Source: Calycina herbarum (lineage: Eukaryota; Ascomycota; Leotiomycetes; Helotiales; Pezizellaceae). Taken from it: a DNA stretch of 64,000 bases. The notes beneath the pieces were generated by a model. It saw only the letters and a program-made list of their open reading frames with translations, made no database searches and was not told the origin of the DNA. The stretch is taken from positions 1 through 64,000 of the forward strand of contig LLEY01000153.1 of the NCBI GenBank assembly GCA_001414485.1, written 5' to 3'. Positions 57,002 to 64,000 of this stretch are shown one piece after another; the stretch's first letter is position 1, and each line of letters starts with the position of its first letter. The position numbers and the translations under genes were made by a program.

Positions 57002-59372
57002 TTACAAACGAGAGCCGTGAATAACCTTCATGTCAACGGCCAACTCGCTACCGTGATCAGTCAAGACCAAAACACGGACGGAGCCACGACCAGAGTCAAA
57101 GGCATCCTTGAGACGGGACCAGAGCTTGGATTGATCAATGACTGGAATGGCTTGCTTGACATCACCAGTCTCGGTCATGGCAACAACTAGGGGGTACGTG
57201 TCAGTGGAAAAAGTTCAAAGATGAGGTTTCCAGTGGAGTCAAAAACTTACCAGTACCATCTTGGAGATCGAGAACTCGGTATTGCTTGAAGACGGGGCCG
57301 AGCATGGTTTGGACGATGACAGATGGGCTTGGGTTGGCGATGAACGAGGACTCTTCGTGCAATTGCTTGGTGAAGAGGTCGACACCCAAGTATCTGTGTT
57401 GACCGGTGGCAGACGAGGTGGTGATTCGGATGACTTGACATGGGCGACCTTGGAGGATCAAGAGATCACCAACACGGATGTGGTGGCATGGGATGGTGAC
57501 GGTGTTGGGAGTGTAGGAAGCGGGCTCTGGGGCAGCGGAGCGAGCTGGTGCTGGACCCGCCGTTAGCTCAATCTTCTCCTCACGACGTTCAACATGATTA
57601 TGTGGATGATCACGATGGACGCGAACAACTCGCTCCTCATGATGATGATGGTCATGATGATCATGGTGATGGTGATGACGGCCTAGGACACGGTCGGCAG
57701 CACGGTGAAGACCATGGCGGAAGGAGTGATAGTGTCCTGTGTATAGGCGTTTAGGATTGGGGATGGAGGAAGTGTATTACTGAGAGAAAACTTACCATCT
57801 TCATCGTAGTAACCCATCTTGTTGGAGGTGAAGCGGGCAGGAGGGTCGACGGTTTCTTCTGTGATATGAATGTGTTCGCGACGAGCTGGCTGCTGGTAGC
57901 GAGGGGCGTCAACGGTAGTCTCGTTGACACGAACTTCTTCTTGGTAAGTGGGTCGGAAGCGTGGCGCGTCGACAGTGGTGGTTCCTCCGACGCGGGTCTC
58001 TTGACGGTATTCCGATTGGAATTTATGGGGTGGGTCGACGGTGGTACCGGTGGTGAGACGAGCTTCTTCGTGGAAGCCGGGTTGAGCTTGGAAACGGGGA
58101 GGGTCTACGGTGTGTTGGTCGTGGACGCGAACTTCCTCACGATAGCTTGGCTGGAACTTGGATCGGTATTGACGTTCGGAAAAGTCAATCTCAGTCTCGT
58201 GTTGGTGGCGGCGGTGGTGTGGGAGCTCGACAGTGATATCAGTCTCAGAGTCGTAGCGGCGGCGTTGGTATGGCTCGGTGGGTTCGTTGTGGTGATGGTG
58301 GTGTCGGTGGGGGAGTTCGATGTCAAGGTGGGTAGAGGTGTGCTTGTGTTCTCCTACGGGTCTTGATTGATGGAAGAAGTAGATGTCAGTGAGTGTTGGT
58401 CGGACGAGACGGTGTAGGTTACTGTGTCAACAGAGGGGAGAAAAAAAGGGAAGAAAAGGGAAGCTCTCTGGAGATGAACCACTCAGCGGGGCCGACGATC
58501 CGCGCAGGTCTGGTCCGGGCTCGAGCTCACGCTGGGTGGGCTTTGGCCGGGAGAAGACGTGGTTGCAATCTCATCTCAAAGCAGATTTGGGTGTGAAACA
58601 TTGCTTTGTTGTGACTGGGTTGGTTTGGGGGGTTGGGGGAGAGTTTCTGACAGAGCTTTGAAGCTGTTTGTAAGATCGAGGTCATTTTTGAAAGCCGAAG
58701 CTGTCTCGAGAGAACGAGGTTGAGCCAAAAGCAATTGAAACGACAATTGACGCGAAACAAGCTCGAAAGAATGGCAGAAAATGCATTATGGCCCCGCAGA
58801 TGCGAATATAAATGCAGATACAATTGAGGGCATAAATGCAGACCTAAATCGCAGAAAAAACACGCGCTGACAGATCGCAATTCTCAATTGATCGGGGCAT
58901 CCAAAACTCACCGGCGTTCTTGTTGAAGGTAAACTTCCTCGCGGCGACTGGGACGTGGTGCGTTGACGTTGTATCGGTCCTCTTCACGGGTGATTCGAAC
59001 TTCTTCCTGTCGATACTCGGAATGGCCGTCGCTGGCGCGTGGAGGGAGTTGGGCGGAGAGGGAAGACTGTTGCTGGTGTTGTTGTCCTTCCCGTCCGACG
59101 CGCTGCTCTTTGTGTGGAAGCTGGATTTCACCCTCGATATGGGTCTGCTCAGTGGTCTCAACGGCGTCGCTCCGGTACGACGACGGGAAGATGCTGAAGG
59201 GGATCGGGACGCGGGCGTCAAAGTCCAGGTTGACGACCTTGAAGTGCGAGAGATTCTCTTCTCGAATGCCTTTCGACGAGACGAAAGGAAGACAAGAAGG
59301 GGTCTCTTGCTTCTTGGGGAAAAGAAGAGGGAGGAAGAGAGCGCGTTTGACGACGCTTCTTGACTCGGTTCT
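57002..59372 (-). CDS. hex1: HEX-1, Woronin-body major protein, with long repetitive N-terminal extension
   Basis: HEX-1 self-assembles into the crystalline core of Woronin bodies, peroxisome-derived organelles that plug septal pores after wounding. The core (57251-57736, then 57002-57186 after a 64-bp intron) reads VTIPCHHIRVGDLLILQG, ITTSSATGQHRYLGVDLF, PSVIVQTMLGPVFKQYRVLD and KLWSRLKDAFDSGRGSVRV, an eIF5A-like fold, and ends SRL, the peroxisomal targeting signal. A short form would start at ATG 57815-57817 (MGYYDEDG) with an intron at 57737-57795, giving 230 residues with a His-rich stretch. The frame is also open upstream of that ATG through 57796-58421, and a phase-matched 490-bp intron (58422-58911, GTGAGT...ACACAG) adds another exon, 58912 to at most 59372. 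The extension has about five 25-residue repeats. Its first exon has no ATG, so the true 5' end lies further upstream. Confidence 0.93.
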
Positions 59373-60160
59373 TCAATTGAGGGGATGTGAGGTTCTGGAG
59401 ATGTTGGATTTGATAGCACAGGGCTGATTGGAATGCGATGATGGAAGACGGAAGAGGGAGGCTTCGAGGAATGGAAGAAGAGAAGACGGGAGATGAGGAG
59501 GAGGGTGGGACGAGGCGGTGGCCGGGGGTCGATTTAAAAGAGCGCAACTGGTTGGCGTGTTTGGATGAGGTGGAGTCGATTGTTTACGCACAGATTGCGC
59601 TAACCACTTTAAGCGTGCTGGGGTGGCTAGAGTGAAGTGTCTCGACCAATTGAGAATACTGAGAATTGCCGAGGCTGCTTGGGCGATGTGGTTGGACTGC
59701 AGCAAAGGTAGGGTGTGAGTGAATAAATGAGGGGCGGGTATTAGAAAAAAGAAAGGAGGTGAGTTTTTTTTGGTTGATTTTGGCGATGTTGTGATTGGAA
59801 GGGTATTGCTGCATTGGAAGCTACCTAACCTTTCTACAGCTACAGGTAGATGAAAACCAATTAAAAGCAATTAATTGTCGAATCTATTTAATTTCTGGTT
59901 CCTGGCTTGTTTTTAGTGTCCTGAGTAGCTGTCTGAGCTATTTTGACTTTCTAGCTCCCTCAGGTACCCCTCCTGTTTGCCCTTCCCATCTTTAAAAGAG
60001 CTCAAGAGAGCTTGTACTCAAGCTGTACTGTACATTACATCTAGGGCCTAGCCCTATCATGCTACCACCCTCGCATCGTGATATCAAATTCAATTGGCTC
60101 GATAATGATTATCGCACCACCGCGTCCTCATCACAGCTCCCCCGGAGAGCTTGCTGAGCT

Positions 60161-60192
60161 CCATCCGCCATCCGCCATCCGCCATCCGCCAC
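60161..60192. repeat. Short tandem repeat CCATCCG, about four copies
   Basis: CCATCCG is repeated four times, ending in CCAC. It is a simple 7-bp microsatellite in non-coding DNA. Confidence 0.7.
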
Positions 60193-61540
60193 TACCGACC
60201 CACAACACCATATGCACCTGGGTAACACTGCATCTTTCAAAGGACAACTCACAACCAATTCCATTGCCAACTCGCAGCCTCAATTTTTTCCATCCGCATA
60301 GTGCATTGCATCGCATCCAAAACAAGCCAAATCCACTCACGAATTACGAATTAACTGCTCCGTAGCTTCGTATCCTCAGCATGGCGGGCATCTCTTCAGC
60401 TCAACCTGTGCTGTCGGTCAGCGCCCGGTGGAGACAACTTCATGCATAATCCTGTCGTGGAACCCTCTGACTGGCTCAACCACCCACATTCTCACATGCA
60501 ATTGCAACCTCAGAGACGCCGTCAGCGAAGCTTCCCAGCCACCGCACAATCGCATCAGAGTTTGATCCACCAAAGACCTCATCTAGAACTTTGTTGTTGA
60601 ACATCGCAAAATTATTTTATATCTTTCGGTTTTCCGGCGCCGACAAGAACCTGTCGGCATTCAAGTCAAGAGCTTGAAAAGGAGCCGAAACTTCAACTTC
60701 CCGAAAGGAAATTGGGTGTTGAGTTGCACCACAGGTACGAGAGCGGTATCCATAGGCAACTGACGCCGTTGCTACGCTATTTTGGACCCATATCCGCTGC
60801 GGGATTTCCCTGAAATGCTTCCGGAGATTTCACCCGGTTTCTTTCCCCACAACTCCGCAGTCGGCTTGACTCACGATATCACGAGGTTTCGTGTTGGAAT
60901 GTCGCGACGGGTGGTCTACTCCTAATTAAATTGAATACTACGGGAGGGAAGTGGGATTTACCATCCAAATCGAGAGAGGAAAGAATGTTGTTGAGTTGCT
61001 AGCAGTCTTTAGCGGACCGGAACCAATTTTCATGCGAGCGAGATGGCCTGAACGACGCAATGGATGTCGAACCTACCAAATCCAATCACCCACGTTCCAT
61101 CGAGAGAAGTATCCACAGATCTTAGCACAGGAGTTTGTGTTGGTCTGTGATGCCTTTCTCCAAATCTGAGAATTAGATGGCATCAATGACTGACGGTGAT
61201 TTTGCGAAGCAGAACTTCGATTTCTGGAAAATGCCGAACCCTTTTTCTTCTGCCAGCTCCCAGCCCCAAAAAGCTATACAGAGAGAGGTTGGGAGGACAT
61301 AGGGACATCCAACTCACCATTTCACTTGCATAGGGAGCTGAAGAATGTTTCAACTGTCTTTCACTTCAAGTCTCAAGCCTTCCCAGTACTGGGTTCATTG
61401 AACAGAAGAACCCTAGTTCCGTTCGAAGTGGCAGCAGCAGTCGGGTCGAAGTCATGTATTCAATTGGGCGGGTTTTGCAAGTGTCAAACTCCACCGTTTG
61501 ATTCATGGGTGCGCTGGAAACTTTTTACCCAACTGGTTTC

Positions 61541-61813
61541 TCATTTTCGAGCGAAAGAAGAGAGCTTCCAGCTGGTTTCCAAGTTGATGGGCGAATTATG
61601 GAGTTTCCATCTACCATCTTCTAGCATCTCAAGTGAGACGGGAATTCTGTCTTGTTTTGGAGCTATTGAGAGCTCACGTAGATACTTGCTGGACTGCCTG
61701 TTTATCTCCCCTAGATCATTGGGCTTTGCACCAAGCAATCTATCATATTTGTGTTTTGTCATCTGCGTTGCCTCGGCCATTTCTAATTGCTTCTTCGTGG
61801 TTCCATGGTACAT
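61541..61813 (-). CDS. Doubtful 90-residue open frame
   Basis: The frame begins with a real ATG (MYHGTTKKQLEMAEATQMTK) and has a soluble, charged, protein-like composition. The opposite strand is also open for about 660 bases (61326-61991) but has no ATG near its start and a less protein-like composition. I recognise neither. One may be chance opening forced by the other; neither has visible introns or neighbours that suggest a role. Confidence 0.2.
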   Translation of the reverse strand: MYHGTTKKQLEMAEATQMTKHKYDRLLGAKPNDLGEINRQSSKYLRELSIAPKQDRIPVSLEMLEDGRWKLHNSPINLETSWKLSSFARK

Positions 61814-62950
61814 TTTGGGGCTGCTTCAAGACATAGCCATCTATTTAGATAAACTTCTTTCCAATCATCGTCCCCTCTTCCCCGCACTTAGCAAACGAGA
61901 AACCGAGCTCTTTTGCCCAGACAGCTTTCAGGGATCCAGTTTAGTATTCCGGCCAACGACACGTGGCTTTGGGAAAATTCAAGAAACTTGAACGGAAAAC
62001 TAGCCATATAAATAAGTTCGGGTGCTGCACAGCGAAATGAAGTTAGGTCGCGATACTTCTCTCTTGTTCTTTGTCATCAACGACATGCATTGAAAAGCGT
62101 CATGGATCACCAATAGCAATTGTTTGTGGTAAGACAAAGACGCTAATTTTGAGCACACGACATATTTTGACAAACATCTTCAATTCCATCTCGATGAATC
62201 TCCTATTTCTTATGTTTCCGCGACTTGCGAAACATCACTCCCTTCTTCCTTCTATTTCGTACTCCATCCCTTTCTCATTGCGAATCACGAGAGATATCAA
62301 CCTCTGATTCGCCAAATAATGTGAATATTTCAAAAAGCATGGTTCAAAAAAGAGTCGTCTAGACTTGCCTTCCGAGTCAGCTTTCTGCATCCATCCGATT
62401 AAGCCAACACAACGGCAGTATTCCGTTCCATTCACTTCTACCAACTATTCATTTCTACTCCTGATAACCGACGGATATCCTCTCCAAGACCAAATACTGG
62501 ATCACACCACGGAACCGAAAAGAGAATAATTATATTAATTTTCCCGGCTTAGTACTATTTCCAAAATCGAAACAACCAAACGGATATCGTCGTTTTCATC
62601 CCACGCCAAGCAAGCCAAGCATTGGGGGGGTCAGCCGAGTCCTTGGGGCTTCCTCCGGCAGGTTATAAAGACCTTACATAAGGAGCGACAACCAATTATC
62701 ACCACTTCACCCGCTTCACACTGCATCACGCACTACGGCGCCGTGCAATAGCAGACTTGGAATTGCATGGCAAAGCGGGGAGTGACGCGCACCGCCATCG
62801 GCTTCCTCTTGCCCCTCCGGAAGATACAAAGGCCGCGTGTTGCACAGTGCCATTTTTACAAGGCACTCTCTTGCTCTCTCACACGATCATTCAAGTTTGT
62901 CAAAATCTTCAAGAACGATTGCAATACCTGGACGGGAATTCTAATAACGA

Positions 62951-64000
62951 ATGGTTATTATTCCGACTACTTCAACTGATGGCCACTCACAGCCTGTTGC
63001 CATCACAGGTCAAGAAGGCCAAGACCCTGATGAACCACCTATACCGAGGCCCCCTTCTTCGGTCGTCGAAGAAGTAAAGCTTAAACAGTATCCGGTTACT
63101 GAGGAGATTGATATTGGTACTGCTAGTAATAGTGTTATTGATATTGATAGTCACGATGGATTGGATTCTAGTGTTGGTGTGGCCTTTGATGGCGATGCGA
63201 ATACAGCACATATTCATCATTCCAAGGTTGTGGCTGCCTTCTTAGGAGTTGATGTTCAGTAGGTGGTCCTGAGTAATGATTGTTTGAGTTGGACTGACGA
63301 AAATAGAAATGGACTTTCAACTTCTGAGGCGGAAAAACGTCTACAACTTCATGGAGCGAACAAGTTAGAAGGTGCGGGACAAGTCTCCATCTGGGAAATA
63401 TTGCTTCGTCAAATATCCAATAGTTTGACAATTGTGAGTATTCTGACACTTCACGATGAATTATATTCACGAAATACCAGGTCTTGCTCATTGCCATGGC
63501 ATTATCCTACGGAACTTTGGATTTCATCGAAGGAGCAGTCATCACCGCCGTGATTCTCCTCAACATCGTTCTCGGGTTCGTTTGTCATCACCATCTCACT
63601 CTCACTCATTTACTAATCACCCCCAGATTCGTCCAAGATTTCCGAGCCGAGAAATCAATGCAATCCCTCCTCAGTCTAGCCGCCCCCTCATCCCGCGTAA
63701 CCCGTGATTCCAAAATCGAAAAGGTGAAAGCCGAAAATCTGGTAATTGGAGACATCGTCAATCTAACCACCGGAGACGTCGTCCCCGCCGACCTACGACT
63801 TTTGGAAACTTCAAACCTCGAAATCGATGAAGCGAATCTAACCGGCGAATCTCTACCCTCGCCAAAAGATGCAGAAACAACCATGTCTCGTGAGAAATTC
63901 GAGGCCCCTATTGGGGATCGGTTGAATATGGCTTATTCTTCTACGACTGTTACGCTTGGGAGAGCGACTGGTATCGTTGTTGCTACTGGGATGAAAACTC
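62951..64000 (+). CDS. ENA-type P-type cation ATPase, 5' part (runs off the window)
   Basis: Type IID P-type ATPases export Na+ or K+ across the plasma membrane. ATG 62951 opens an acidic, disordered N-terminus of about 90 residues, then HIHHSKVVAAFLGVDVQ. Three short introns keep frame: 63259-63306 (48 bp, branch CTGAC, phase 2), 63434-63480 (47 bp, phase 0) and 63576-63626 (51 bp, phase 2). The joined protein reads NGLSTSEAEKRL then HGANKLEG, the cation-ATPase N-terminal domain; a membrane pair (VLLIAMALSYGTLDFIEGAV and ITAVILLNIVLGFVQDFRAE); then the actuator domain with GDIVNLTTGDVVPADLRLLE and the TGES loop (IDEANLTGESLP). The phosphorylation site DKTGT lies beyond the window. A TAG at 63260-63262 is removed by the first intron, so the gene is intact as far as seen. 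PMR1-type Ca/Mn pumps are the main alternative. Confidence 0.88.

Larger units (their letters stand above)
59373..62950. promoter_or_regulatory. Divergent intergenic region between HEX-1 and the P-type ATPase
   Basis: The two genes read away from each other, so both promoters and 5' leaders should lie here. The HEX-1 5' exon or leader probably occupies 59373-59850 on the minus strand. A doubtful open frame near 61541-61813 is listed separately. I recognise no RNA gene or repeat other than the short CCGCCAT array. Confidence 0.4.

Noticed and set aside
58844..59419. Ser/Arg-rich 191-residue minus-strand frame as a separate protein
   Set aside because: Another frame of the same strand carries the HEX-1 extension repeats and splices in phase, so this one is an out-of-frame shadow.
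61326..61991. 221-codon plus-strand open frame
   Set aside because: No ATG near the start, odd Cys/Phe-rich composition and an antisense frame with a real ATG inside it; it was not called as a gene.
63260..63262. In-frame TAG suggesting a broken P-type ATPase
   Set aside because: A 48-bp intron with GTAGGT donor, CTGAC branch site and AATAG acceptor removes it and gives the expected VDVQNGLSTSEAEK junction.

Overview
The window looks like nuclear DNA of a filamentous ascomycete (Pezizomycotina). The evidence is a complete HEX-1 Woronin-body gene ending in the peroxisomal signal SRL, short 47-81 bp introns with GT/AG ends and CTNAC-type branch sites, a fungal NLR gene with a nucleoside-phosphorylase head, and very AT-rich transposon islands in which in-frame TAG/TAA codons sit where Gln or Trp would be expected. 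That pattern, with transition-only differences between paired LTRs, is what repeat-induced point mutation (RIP) leaves. The class cannot be fixed from sequence alone; a Leotiomycetes-like fungus is a guess.

Layout. 1-4690 is a RIP-degraded island holding a relic SNF2-type helicase gene split by a 433-bp solo LTR, then a ~422-bp tandem repeat. 4840-8890 is a gene island of damaged or accessory genes: a cytochrome P450 first-exon fragment, a polyketide-transferase-like alpha/beta hydrolase with an in-frame stop, a small LTR relic, and a zinc-ribbon/low-complexity gene. 9708-13537 is an NLR-like gene (phosphorylase, NB-ARC, TPR) with one apparent frameshift. About 14140-45060 is a 31-kb stack of nested, RIP-degraded retroelements: a Gypsy element with 137-bp LTRs inserted in an older LTR, a RecQ-type helicase relic split by a second Gypsy element with 232-bp LTRs, two inverted copies of a third Gypsy family, and a Copia relic.

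From 45 kb the sequence returns to gene-bearing DNA: an FAD-linked oxidase pseudogene, a small conserved-looking protein, an APH-family kinase pseudogene, a predicted secreted Pro/Thr-rich protein, a 5-kb gene-free interval, HEX-1 with an unusually long repetitive N-terminal extension, a divergent intergenic region, and the 5' part of an ENA-type P-type cation ATPase that runs off the window.

The damaged genes (P450, hydrolase, FAD oxidase, kinase, possibly the NLR) all lie next to transposon islands, while HEX-1, the secreted protein and the ATPase are intact. This fits a fast-decaying accessory or subtelomere-like block joined to a conserved core segment. P450, polyketide-transferase-like hydrolase and BBE-type oxidase are common secondary-metabolism enzymes, so the remnants may come from a broken metabolite cluster. 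Several lesions are single- or double-base indels, so assembly error must be excluded before calling every one a pseudogene.
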